Positions 50,848 to 59,997 of a stretch of 64,000 bases of DNA are shown here, in pieces (the first letter of the stretch is position 1; each line of letters starts with the position of its first letter). Position numbers and translations under genes: made by a program. The notes below the pieces were generated by a model. It made no database searches and was not told the origin of the DNA. It saw only the letters and a program-made list of their open reading frames with translations. Source of the stretch: Aquimarina acroporae (GTDB lineage: Bacteria; Bacteroidota; Bacteroidia; Flavobacteriales; Flavobacteriaceae); NCBI RefSeq assembly GCF_023195925.1, contig NZ_JALPRE010000003.1:496001-560000 (forward strand), read 5' to 3'.

Positions 50848-52425
50848 ATGGGCATTATTTTATTTTTAGGTTTTACCCTTTTGGTTGCGATTATTTCTTA
50901 TTTGGCCACAAAAAAAACCGATGAAACTTCATCAGAAGGGTATTTTCTTGGTGGACGTAGTTTAACTGCGGTAGTAATTGCAGGATCTCTATTGCTTACC
51001 AACTTATCAACAGAGCAAATTGTTGGTCTCAATGGTCAGGCTTTCACCGAAGGAATTTTAGTAATGGCTTGGGAAACATTGGCAGCAATTGCAATGGTGG
51101 TAACATCTATTTTTTTACTGCCAAGATATTTGAAGGGAGGAATAACCACAGTGCCTCAGTTTTTGGAAAGACGCTACAATACCACAACAAAAGCTTTAAC
51201 TTCTGGGTTATTTCTAACTGGATATGTAGTAGTCTTTTTGCCTGTAGTGCTATATACTGGATCTTTGGCTCTAACGACCATGTTTAATATTCCAGAATTA
51301 CTAGAGGTTTCAAAAACTACTTCTATTTGGATATGTGTTTTTGGAATTGGAATTACAGGTTCTATTTATGCAATTTTTGGAGGTTTAAAAGCGGTTGCGG
51401 TTTCTGATACAATTAATGCCGTTGGTTTGTTAATAGGAGGATTAATGATTCCGGTTTTTGGTCTTGCCGAAATAGGAGATGGAAGTGTCTTTGAAGGAGT
51501 TACTATCTTAATGAATGATAATCCCCAAAAATTTAATGCCGTAGGTTCGTCAGAATCTTCAATCCCCTTTGCAACTATTTTTACAGGTATGATGTTGGTA
51601 CAATTATTTTATTGGGGGACAAATCAAGCCATAATACAAAGAGCTTTAGGAGCAAAAAATTTGCAAGAAGGTCAAAAAGGATTATTACTTGGTGCTTTTG
51701 TCAAAATATTAGGACCCTTAATTGTGGTTTTACCAGGTATTATTGCATTTCATATATTTAAAGGAGAGCTTTCTAGTCCAGATGAGGCCTATCCTAGATT
51801 GGTAAGTAAAGTTTTACCTGTTTCATTGGTTGGGTTCTTTGCGGCTGTTTTGTTTGGAGCTATTTTAAGTTCTTTTAATAGTGCATTAAATAGTTCTGTA
51901 ACCCTGTTCGGTATAGATATTTACAAAGAATATTTCAATAAAAAAGCTTCTGAAAAACAAGTAGTGAAAGCAGGAAAGAGCTTTGGAGTTATTCTCGCTA
52001 TACTAGCTATGTTTGTAGCACCATTTTTAGAACAGGTAAGTAGCATTTTTGAATATTTACAGAAAGTAAACGGGTGTTATAGCATTCCTATACTTACTAT
52101 TATTGTAGTGGGGTATTTAACTAAAAAAGTACCTGCAATCGCTGCAAATATTGCCATTATTTCGGGAGCATTATTATATCTTATTTATGTGGTATTAGAT
52201 AGTTCTATTATGAAAGGAGACTTTCCACATTTCCTTCATGTAATGGCCATACTTTTTATTTTTAATATCGCGATAATGCTAATTATTGGTAAATTGTATC
52301 CTCAAAAGAAAGCTTATATACAAGAGTATACTAAAGATGTAGATATTACTCCGTGGAGATATACAAAGTTAGTAGGAGTTGGAATATGTTTAATAGTAGT
52401 GGCTACTTATATCTTTTTTAGATAA
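50848..52425 (+). CDS. Sodium/solute symporter (SLC5-type), likely glucose carrier
   Basis: The 525-residue inner-membrane symporter has about 14 helices with TSSEGYFLGGRSLTAVVIAGSL, LSTEQIVGLNGQAF, GGLKAVAVSDTINAVGLLIG and ILSSFNSALNSSVTLFGIDIY (Na-binding region). The QIVGLNGQ motif resembles galactose/glucose symporters (SglT). It abuts the regulator gene directly and leads into the beta-glucan locus, so transport of glucose or short glucans is the inference. Confidence 0.9.
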   Translation: MGIILFLGFTLLVAIISYLATKKTDETSSEGYFLGGRSLTAVVIAGSLLLTNLSTEQIVGLNGQAFTEGILVMAWETLAAIAMVVTSIFLLPRYLKGGITTVPQFLERRYNTTTKALTSGLFLTGYVVVFLPVVLYTGSLALTTMFNIPELLEVSKTTSIWICVFGIGITGSIYAIFGGLKAVAVSDTINAVGLLIGGLMIPVFGLAEIGDGSVFEGVTILMNDNPQKFNAVGSSESSIPFATIFTGMMLVQLFYWGTNQAIIQRALGAKNLQEGQKGLLLGAFVKILGPLIVVLPGIIAFHIFKGELSSPDEAYPRLVSKVLPVSLVGFFAAVLFGAILSSFNSALNSSVTLFGIDIYKEYFNKKASEKQVVKAGKSFGVILAILAMFVAPFLEQVSSIFEYLQKVNGCYSIPILTIIVVGYLTKKVPAIAANIAIISGALLYLIYVVLDSSIMKGDFPHFLHVMAILFIFNIAIMLIIGKLYPQKKAYIQEYTKDVDITPWRYTKLVGVGICLIVVATYIFFR

Positions 52426-55233
52426 TTGAAATATTATAACTACATAATTTTATTTTATTCATTTCTGTACGCGAATATTCTTTCGTCACAGGAATTACCA
52501 CCAATATTGACCTTTCTGCCTGAGACTTATAATGCTGGAACTCAAAACTGGGCTATTACTCAATCTGACTCAAAATACATTTATGTGGCAAATGAAGGAG
52601 GGTTACTAGAATATAATGGAACAAATTGGAAACTATATTCTACTCCTAATGGAACTAACACCAGATCTGTAAATGTTGTAGGTGATCGAGTTTACACAGG
52701 CTCTTACATGAATTTCGGATATTGGAAGAAGAACAATTTTGGTAATCTTAAGTATACCTCTTTGAGTGATATTGTTAAGGATAAACTGATAGAGGATGAG
52801 CAGTTTTGGAAAATAGTTCACCTGCAAAATTGGGTGCTTTTTCAATCGCTCAATAGAATATACATTTATAATGATGAGACAGAGGCAATCAATTTTGTGG
52901 AATCTAACACAGGTATTGTTGGGTTATACAATGTTAATGGAGTAATATATTTTCAGGACCCTGTTAAAGGAATCTATAAGATTGAAGAAGGAAAACCACG
53001 ATTAGTTACAGATTTTGCGATTGCACAAAATGATAAGGTAGTGAGTATATCCAAGATTTCTAATGGTATTTTGGTACTTACCAGTAGTAACGGGTTTTTT
53101 ACTGTTTCAAAGAAGGGCGTACAAAAATGGAATATACCGGCAGATGATTCATTAGAAGGGATAAGCATTTTTAGTAGTATACGCCTTATAGATGGGAGCT
53201 TCATTCTTGGTACCATTTCTGAAGGTGTAATATACCTTTCAGAAGAGGGAACTATAAATTATAAGATCAATCAAAGTCAAGGATTGAGCAATAATACGGT
53301 TTTATCTATGTTTGAAGATGCCGATAATAATATTTGGCTTGGACTCGACAATGGGATCAATTGTATTAATATTAAATCTCCAATAGAGCTTTTTGATGAT
53401 GTAGATGGCACTATTGGTACGGTTTATACTTCGGTTATTTTTAACAATGTCTTATACCTAGGAACCAACCAGGGGCTATTTTATAAATCAATAGGTTTAA
53501 ATGAAGAATTCAAGTTTGTTAAGGGCACCAATGGGCAGGTTTGGAGTCTTTATGTTTATGATGATTCTCTTTTTTGTGGACACGATTCAGGAACATTTCT
53601 AATTGATTATGATAATGCTCAATTAATATCAAATTTAAATGGAGGCTGGGTTTTTAAACCAATTGCCAAACACCCCGATAAGCTGTTACAGGGAACCTAT
53701 ACTGGCCTTTGTGTTTTGCACAAGAATGAAGGGAAATGGGAATTGCGACATAAGATAGAGGGGTTTGAGTATTCTGCTAGGTTCATAGAGTTATTTGAGG
53801 ATTCGGTTTGGGTAAATCATGAAAATAAAGGAGTGTTTAAAATCAAGTTAGATGAAGATTTTAAGACTATTGTTGAGATTGAAACGCCTTCACTTGTAGA
53901 AAGAGGAAAAAACTCAAATGTCATAGAATATAAAGGAGATATTTTATACTCACATGAACAAGGCTTGTATGTATACAATGCTTCTACTGGTAAATTTGAA
54001 AAGGGGGGTGTCACAAGTCAGTTTTCAAATAATGAAAATCATGAAATAGGAAAGCTTATTAAAGATAATAATGGAAAACTCTGGAGTTTCTCCAAAAACA
54101 ATATCAGTTATATTGAAAAAAGTCAGTTTTCTAAGGATTTCAAAATCACAAGGATTCCGATACCAAGGTCATTGAGAAAAGAGATGTTTGGTTTCGAGAA
54201 TATTATGTTTTTAGGAAAAGATAAATATTTAATAGGCACTACAAGGGGGTATTTGATATTAAATACTTCAAAAAATCATAACGAAACGCATCAGATTATT
54301 TTAGATAAAATATGGGTAAAAGACAAAAAAACGGCATTTAAAGAGGTTTCTAGATTTGAAAAAAATCCTGTTTTTGCGCCCAATTTTAATACTTTTTCCT
54401 TCGCGTATACGATTCCTGAATATGATAAATATATGGTTTCCAAGTTTGAATATAAACTGGAGGGGTTCTATGATTTTTGGAGCAATTGGACCACAAATTC
54501 GAAAGTAGTATTTGAGAATTTACCTTACGGAGAGTATTCATTTCTGGTAAGGGCAAAAACAGGCAATATACCTACTAATAACGTTGCTCGATTTGACTTT
54601 ACAATTAAAAGACCTTGGTACGTTTCAGTTTGGGCTATTATAATTTATGCATTGCTGTTTTTGTTTATATTATTCCTCATGCATAAACTGTATAAACGAT
54701 ATTATACACGACAAAAGCAAAAACTTATTGAGGAAAATAGAAAACAACTGGAACTAAAACGACTTGAGTCTGAAAAAGAAATTATGAAGTTGAATAATGA
54801 AAAGTTAACTCAAGACATAGAGAATAAAAACCGGGAGTTAGCTACTTCTACCATGAATATTATTAAGAAAAATGAAATTCTTAATACTATAAAAAAAGAA
54901 CTTCAAAAATCTGAGATGAATGTTGGAGGAGTCAAAAATGTAGAACGAATTATTAATAGGAATTTGAATAATGAAGACGATTGGAAACACTTTGAAGAGG
55001 CTTTCAACAATGTGGATAAAGATTTTTTGAAAAAACTAAAAGCAAAGCACAATGATTTAACGCCTCATGACCTTAGATTTTGTACCTATTTAAGGCTTAA
55101 TTTATCCTCCAAAGAAATTGCTCCTTTGTTAAATATTTCTGTAAGAAGTGTTGAGATAAAAAGATATCGTTTAAGAAAAAAGTTAAAATTAGAACACTCT
55201 GATAACTTAGTGAACTACATTCTTGAGATTTAG
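52426..55233 (+). CDS. Membrane-spanning Y_Y_Y/LuxR one-component regulator of the glucan locus
   Basis: The 935-residue protein has a signal anchor (IILFYSFLYANILSSQ), a sensor beta-propeller of Reg_prop repeats (about residues 35-640, NNTVLSMFEDADNNIWLGLDNGI), a Y_Y_Y domain (about 655-730), one membrane helix (about 735-757), a coiled coil and a LuxR-type helix-turn-helix (about 865-930, RLNLSSKEIAPLLNISVRSVEIKRYRLRKKL). No kinase or receiver domain is present, unlike hybrid two-component PUL regulators. It starts with TTG at 52426 directly after the stop of the symporter gene, with no ATG option. It likely binds a glucan in the periplasm and activates the susCD operon. Confidence 0.88.
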   Translation: MKYYNYIILFYSFLYANILSSQELPPILTFLPETYNAGTQNWAITQSDSKYIYVANEGGLLEYNGTNWKLYSTPNGTNTRSVNVVGDRVYTGSYMNFGYWKKNNFGNLKYTSLSDIVKDKLIEDEQFWKIVHLQNWVLFQSLNRIYIYNDETEAINFVESNTGIVGLYNVNGVIYFQDPVKGIYKIEEGKPRLVTDFAIAQNDKVVSISKISNGILVLTSSNGFFTVSKKGVQKWNIPADDSLEGISIFSSIRLIDGSFILGTISEGVIYLSEEGTINYKINQSQGLSNNTVLSMFEDADNNIWLGLDNGINCINIKSPIELFDDVDGTIGTVYTSVIFNNVLYLGTNQGLFYKSIGLNEEFKFVKGTNGQVWSLYVYDDSLFCGHDSGTFLIDYDNAQLISNLNGGWVFKPIAKHPDKLLQGTYTGLCVLHKNEGKWELRHKIEGFEYSARFIELFEDSVWVNHENKGVFKIKLDEDFKTIVEIETPSLVERGKNSNVIEYKGDILYSHEQGLYVYNASTGKFEKGGVTSQFSNNENHEIGKLIKDNNGKLWSFSKNNISYIEKSQFSKDFKITRIPIPRSLRKEMFGFENIMFLGKDKYLIGTTRGYLILNTSKNHNETHQIILDKIWVKDKKTAFKEVSRFEKNPVFAPNFNTFSFAYTIPEYDKYMVSKFEYKLEGFYDFWSNWTTNSKVVFENLPYGEYSFLVRAKTGNIPTNNVARFDFTIKRPWYVSVWAIIIYALLFLFILFLMHKLYKRYYTRQKQKLIEENRKQLELKRLESEKEIMKLNNEKLTQDIENKNRELATSTMNIIKKNEILNTIKKELQKSEMNVGGVKNVERIINRNLNNEDDWKHFEEAFNNVDKDFLKKLKAKHNDLTPHDLRFCTYLRLNLSSKEIAPLLNISVRSVEIKRYRLRKKLKLEHSDNLVNYILEI

Positions 55234-55255
55234 CACTACAACAACTTTAAAATAC

Positions 55256-55287
55256 ACCTCAACATTACCTCAACTCCAACGTTAGAG
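55256..55287 (+). promoter_or_regulatory. Direct repeat ACCTCAAC and AACGTT-centred near-palindrome upstream of susC
   Basis: ACCTCAAC occurs at 55256-55263 and 55267-55274 (11-bp spacing, one helical turn), followed by the near-palindrome CTCCAACGTTAGAG (55274-55287); an inverted copy GTTGAGGT lies at 55419-55426. The larger match ATACACCTCAA also occurs in reverse orientation upstream of the TolB-like gene. Candidate activator sites. Confidence 0.35.
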
Positions 55288-55432
55288 CTTTCCTTTATTT
55301 AATATTTTTTTACAATTATTTAATAAAACGAAAACATTATAAGAGTCTTATTTTTAATGGGTTTGCTGCGGAATCCTCGTAAATAATCCTTTTTTCCTTC
55401 CTACAATGTATGTTTTTTGTTGAGGTTGCTCA

Positions 55433-55465
55433 TTGAGAATTTGTTAACAATACTGTTTAAGTTTG
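55433..55465 (+). promoter_or_regulatory. Candidate susC promoter
   Basis: TTG at 55433-55435, a 22-base spacer and TAAGTTTG at 55458-55465 fit the Bacteroidota consensus. The predicted start lies about 17 bases before the ATG at 55488. Confidence 0.45.
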
Positions 55466-55487
55466 AGAAAATCAAACAAAAATATTT

Positions 55488-58400
55488 ATGAAAATTGCAT
55501 ATTTCGCAATAGCCATGTTTTTAACATCGTTGATACATGCGCAAGAAATTCAGATTACAGGAAAGGTAATTGCCCCCGATGGATTACCTCTTCCGGGGGT
55601 AAATGTATTGGTAAAAAACACGTCAAATGGAACAGTAACAAATTTTGATGGGGATTATGTGTTAGATAAAGTACCTATCGGTAGTGCGATCACATTTTCT
55701 TATGTGGGATTTATAACTAAGGAAATTGTAGTTGGTCAAGATTTAGAGATCAATGTTACCTTAGAGGAGGACAGTCAAGCCTTAGAGCAAGTAGTAATTA
55801 TTGGATACGGAACACAAACCAAAAAAGAGGTTACTGGAGCCGTATCTATAGTAGGAGCCGAAACCATTGAAGAACTCAATGTGGTTAGAGTAGAACAAGC
55901 ATTACAGGGCCAAGTAGCTGGGGTGAATATTACTTCACAATCAGGTGCCCCAGGAAGTGCTTCCACTATTTCCATTAGGGGTATAAGTACAAATGGAGAT
56001 AATAGACCTTTAATTTTGGTAGATGGAAATGTAATTGAAGATCTCAGTGTAATTAATCCAAATGATATAGAAAGTATTAATATACTTAAGGATGCCACAG
56101 CTGGTATTTATGGAGTTCGAGCTGCAAATGGGGTTATATTAATTACAACCAAAACAGGAAGAAAAAACCAAGAATTAAAGTTTGAGCTCGATTCTTATAC
56201 TGGATTTCAGGAAACTTCTAGAAAAATACCTGTGCTCAATGCAACAGAATATGGAGCTATAATAAACGAAGCGTTTGTTAATGGAGGAAATACTCCTCCT
56301 TTTTTAAACCTTTCTGAACTTGGTGAAGGAACCAATTGGCAGGATGAAATATTTAGAGTTGCAGCTATTTCTAATGTGAATTTTAATGTAAGTGGAGGAG
56401 GAAGTAAATCTAATTATTCTGCAGGGACTTCATATTTAAGTCAAGACGGAATTGTAGGTGGCAGTAACTCCAACTTCGAGAGATTCACAGGTAGAGCAAA
56501 TTATAATCTTGAATTTTTTGAAAACTTCAAATTATCTACCTCAGCCATATATACTTATACAGATAGAAATAGGTTATTGGAGAATGCATTGGGGTCAGTT
56601 TTATTTAATGCATTAAATATGGCCCCCACTTTATCTGTACTTGATCAAAATGGAGATTTTACTTTGGCAGAAGGATTGGGAAATGAAGTAATTAACCCTG
56701 TTGCACAAATTGCAAATACCTTTAATGAATCCAGAGTGCATAAGATAAGTGGAGTTGCAGGTCTTAGCTATAAGTTTTTAGAGAATTTTAAAGCAGAGTC
56801 TAGATTTCAGTTTAATTATGCAGAAGTGTCTGAGAAAATGTTTGCACCAGAAGTATTCTATGGTTCAGGAAAAGTTTTTAACGTAGACAGAAGTAGTGTT
56901 ACCGAAGATGAAGATATCTTCAGAGACTTTACATGGGACAATTTCCTTACCTACTCAAAGGTATTCGCAGAAGATCATGACCTTAAATTGCTATTAGGAA
57001 TGTCGGTTTTTAAATCAACCGGTGAGTTCACGAGTTTTACCGGATTTGATATCCCAGGGAATTCATTTGAAAATGCAGAGTTATCACAGGCTTCAGATAT
57101 AAGAGATAATTTCCTTAACGGTGGAAATACTTTCGATGCTAGGTTACTATCCTATTTCTCCAGATTACAGTATGGATTTAAAGGCAAGTATCTACTTTCA
57201 GCGGTAATAAGACGTGATGGTTCTTCCAAATTCGGACCTAAGAATAAATTCGGATATTTTCCATCTGCTTCTTTAGGTTGGGTCGTATCTGACGAATCTT
57301 TTTTAGCAGATAGTAATTGGTTAGATTTTTTAAAACTTAGAGCAAGTTACGGTATCATCGGAAACGATAGAATTCCTGATTTCAGATTTATTTCTTTGCT
57401 CAATGGAGAAGGAACGTATGTCATAAATAACGAATTGGTTTTTGGAGAAGCTATAGGCGCCTTATCTAATCCTGAAATAAAATGGGAAAAACAAAAAACC
57501 TTAGATATAGGTCTTGATACCAGATTTTGGAAAAACAAAATTGATATCACCTTCGATTATTTCCAGAAAAAAACCGAGGACTTATTGGTAATCTCACCTG
57601 TATCAGGAATTCTAGGGGCCGGTGCTCCGGGGTCTTCTCCTCCGGTTATTAATGCTGGTATTGTAGAGAATAAAGGGTTTGAGTTTAGAATTAGTTATGC
57701 AGACAAGCTATCGGATAATTTAAATATCAATATCAGCTATAACTTTACAACATTAGATAACGAGGTATTATTTGTAAATAGTGATAGTGGTTTTATACCA
57801 GGAGGTTCTTTTGGCGTGGGGCAGGATTCTCCAGCTAGAATGGAAGTTGGAAAACCAATAGGATACTTTTATGGTTTACAAACCAATGGCGTCTTTCAAA
57901 ACCAAGCCGAAGTCGATGCTCATGCTACCCAAGCAAACGCTGCTCCAGGGGATCTAAGATATGTCGATATGAATAATGATGGTCAAATCGATTCTGATGA
58001 TAGAACCGATATAGGAAACCCTATACCAGACGTAACCATGGGACTTAATATAGGGTTTAACTATAAGAATTTTGACTTTTCTTCTTATGCCTTTGCTTCC
58101 TTAGGAAATGATATTGTTAGGAATTATGAACGAGATCAACCATTAGTGAACAGAAGAAATGGCTTTTTAAATCGATGGACAGGTGAGGGTACTACCAATG
58201 CTTTTCCTAGGGTGACCAATGGAGCCAATTCAAATAGTTTGTTTTCTAGTTTTTATGTAGAAGATGGCTCATATGTTCGAATTCAAAATATACAACTTGG
58301 CTACACCTTTAATGAAGCCGATATGGAGACTCTTGGAATCGATAAACTTAGAATATATGCAACGGTAAACAATCTCTATACTTTCACAGAGTACAATGGG

Positions 58401-58505
58401 TATGACCCTTCTGCATCTTCTGGAGAACCGATTGGTGGAGGAATTGATCAAGGATTTTACCCAGTGCCAAGAACATATTTATTAGGAGTAAATCTCAAAT
58501 TTTAA
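55488..58505 (+). CDS. susC: SusC-like TonB-dependent transporter of the glucan locus
   Basis: The 1005-residue outer-membrane protein has a signal peptide (SLIHAQ), a carboxypeptidase-like domain (about residues 20-110, ITGKVIAPDGLPLPGVNVLVKN), the TonB-box region VVIIGYGTQTKKEVTGAVS, a plug (RVEQALQGQVAGVNITSQSG, ISIRGIST, ILKDATAGIYGVRAANGVILI) and a barrel ending in the aromatic LGVNLKF. These are the hallmarks of the SusC family that imports oligosaccharides with SusD. The susD gene follows after 4 bases. Confidence 0.95.
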   Translation: MKIAYFAIAMFLTSLIHAQEIQITGKVIAPDGLPLPGVNVLVKNTSNGTVTNFDGDYVLDKVPIGSAITFSYVGFITKEIVVGQDLEINVTLEEDSQALEQVVIIGYGTQTKKEVTGAVSIVGAETIEELNVVRVEQALQGQVAGVNITSQSGAPGSASTISIRGISTNGDNRPLILVDGNVIEDLSVINPNDIESINILKDATAGIYGVRAANGVILITTKTGRKNQELKFELDSYTGFQETSRKIPVLNATEYGAIINEAFVNGGNTPPFLNLSELGEGTNWQDEIFRVAAISNVNFNVSGGGSKSNYSAGTSYLSQDGIVGGSNSNFERFTGRANYNLEFFENFKLSTSAIYTYTDRNRLLENALGSVLFNALNMAPTLSVLDQNGDFTLAEGLGNEVINPVAQIANTFNESRVHKISGVAGLSYKFLENFKAESRFQFNYAEVSEKMFAPEVFYGSGKVFNVDRSSVTEDEDIFRDFTWDNFLTYSKVFAEDHDLKLLLGMSVFKSTGEFTSFTGFDIPGNSFENAELSQASDIRDNFLNGGNTFDARLLSYFSRLQYGFKGKYLLSAVIRRDGSSKFGPKNKFGYFPSASLGWVVSDESFLADSNWLDFLKLRASYGIIGNDRIPDFRFISLLNGEGTYVINNELVFGEAIGALSNPEIKWEKQKTLDIGLDTRFWKNKIDITFDYFQKKTEDLLVISPVSGILGAGAPGSSPPVINAGIVENKGFEFRISYADKLSDNLNINISYNFTTLDNEVLFVNSDSGFIPGGSFGVGQDSPARMEVGKPIGYFYGLQTNGVFQNQAEVDAHATQANAAPGDLRYVDMNNDGQIDSDDRTDIGNPIPDVTMGLNIGFNYKNFDFSSYAFASLGNDIVRNYERDQPLVNRRNGFLNRWTGEGTTNAFPRVTNGANSNSLFSSFYVEDGSYVRIQNIQLGYTFNEADMETLGIDKLRIYATVNNLYTFTEYNGYDPSASSGEPIGGGIDQGFYPVPRTYLLGVNLKF

Positions 58506-58509
58506 ACAA

Positions 58510-59976
58510 ATGAAAAAGAGTAAACAATATATAGTACCAATAATCCTTTTGGCGACAATGTTACTGATAACTTCATGTAGTGATGATTTTGTCGATGTGG
58601 AGTCGGTCGACCCCAATTCTGAGGACTTTTTTAATACAGAGCAAGAATATCAAGATGCCTTAATAGCTGCTTATGACCCTCTTCAATCTACATACATAAA
58701 TGTGATGTTGGGAGAAATTGCATCAGATAATACATTGGCAGGTGGTGAGAGTGCTACTGATGTCCCAGGTATTCAGGAAATAGATGATATGATGCACACA
58801 CCGGTTAATGCTCAACTTAGAGATATCTGGTCTTGGATGTATGGAGGAGTAAACAGAACCAATTACATTATGGAATTTCAAAACAAAATTGATTTTCCTG
58901 GTAAAAATGAGGTGATAGCACAAACAAGATTTTTAAGAGCATATTATTATTTTGAATTGGTAAAGTGGTTTGGAGATGTGCCTTTGGCAATTGACAAAAG
59001 AATTTTATTTGGTGAAGAAACTAGTTTTGATAGAGCACCAAAAGAAGACGTATATGCACTAATTGAAGAAGACTTACAGTTTGCAGCAGATAACCTGCCC
59101 GATACTCAGTCTGAAATAGGAAGAGTAACTCGAGGAGCTGCTCAGGCGTTACTTGGGAAAGTTTATCTTTTTCAAGATAAATTTTCGGAAGCTGCTACCA
59201 TTTTAGAGCAAGTCGTAGCTGGACCATATGATTTGGTGTCTGATTATGAATCAATTTTTGAGCAAGCAGGAGAAAATAACATAGAATCGGTTTTTGAAAT
59301 ACAATATTCTGATGAAGAAGGAGCAGGATTTGGTTGTTTGCAATGTAGCGAAGGTAATGTTGCTGTTGGTTTTAATGGTATTCGAAATTATTCAGGGCCG
59401 TTGTTCGAATCAGGTTTCAGTTTCAACATCCCTACCCAAGAAGTATTTGACGCCTTTGAACCAGGAGATATTAGAAGAGATGTAGCGATTTTAGATATCA
59501 ATTCTTGGGCATCACAAACGGGGGCAACATTCTCAACAGGTTTTGAACACACAGGTTTTTATAATCGAAAATATATTGCGCGTGTGGGTGACCTAAATAC
59601 GGGAGATGCAAATCTTACCAATCCAAACAATTATAGAGCTATACGATTTGCCGATGTACTGCTTATGGCAGCCGAAGCTCATAACAGAAAGTCTCCAAGT
59701 GATGATAATAGAGCACTGGTATACCTTAATAGAGTTAGAACAAGAGCTCAATTACCTGATGTTACAGTTACCGGAGTAGCATTGACCAACGCAATCTATT
59801 CAGAAAGACGAGTGGAGCTTGTTGGTGAAGGGCATCATTTTTTTGATTTAGTACGAACAGGAAGAGCTGCAGACGAGATAAATGGATTTGTAGTAGGAAA
59901 ACACGAATTGTTTCCTATTCCATTGATTGAAATTCAATTAGCAGGAGGTATATGGCAACAAAACCCAGGGTATTAA
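58510..59976 (+). CDS. susD: SusD/RagB-family glycan-binding lipoprotein
   Basis: The 488-residue lipoprotein (LLITSC, Cys23) has the SusD N-terminal SusD-like motif PNSEDFFNTEQEYQDALIAAYDPL, TPR-rich helices (RFLRAYYYFELVKWFGDVPL, RGAAQALLGKVYLFQDKFSEAATIL) and the C-terminal RagB/SusD module (RVRTRAQLP, AIYSERRVELVGEGHHFFDLVRTG, ELFPIPLIEIQLA). It caps the SusC barrel and binds the glucan on the cell surface. It ends 21 bases before the next lipoprotein gene. Confidence 0.95.
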   Translation: MKKSKQYIVPIILLATMLLITSCSDDFVDVESVDPNSEDFFNTEQEYQDALIAAYDPLQSTYINVMLGEIASDNTLAGGESATDVPGIQEIDDMMHTPVNAQLRDIWSWMYGGVNRTNYIMEFQNKIDFPGKNEVIAQTRFLRAYYYFELVKWFGDVPLAIDKRILFGEETSFDRAPKEDVYALIEEDLQFAADNLPDTQSEIGRVTRGAAQALLGKVYLFQDKFSEAATILEQVVAGPYDLVSDYESIFEQAGENNIESVFEIQYSDEEGAGFGCLQCSEGNVAVGFNGIRNYSGPLFESGFSFNIPTQEVFDAFEPGDIRRDVAILDINSWASQTGATFSTGFEHTGFYNRKYIARVGDLNTGDANLTNPNNYRAIRFADVLLMAAEAHNRKSPSDDNRALVYLNRVRTRAQLPDVTVTGVALTNAIYSERRVELVGEGHHFFDLVRTGRAADEINGFVVGKHELFPIPLIEIQLAGGIWQQNPGY

Positions 59977-59997
59977 AGGGAACAAAAAAGAAAAACG

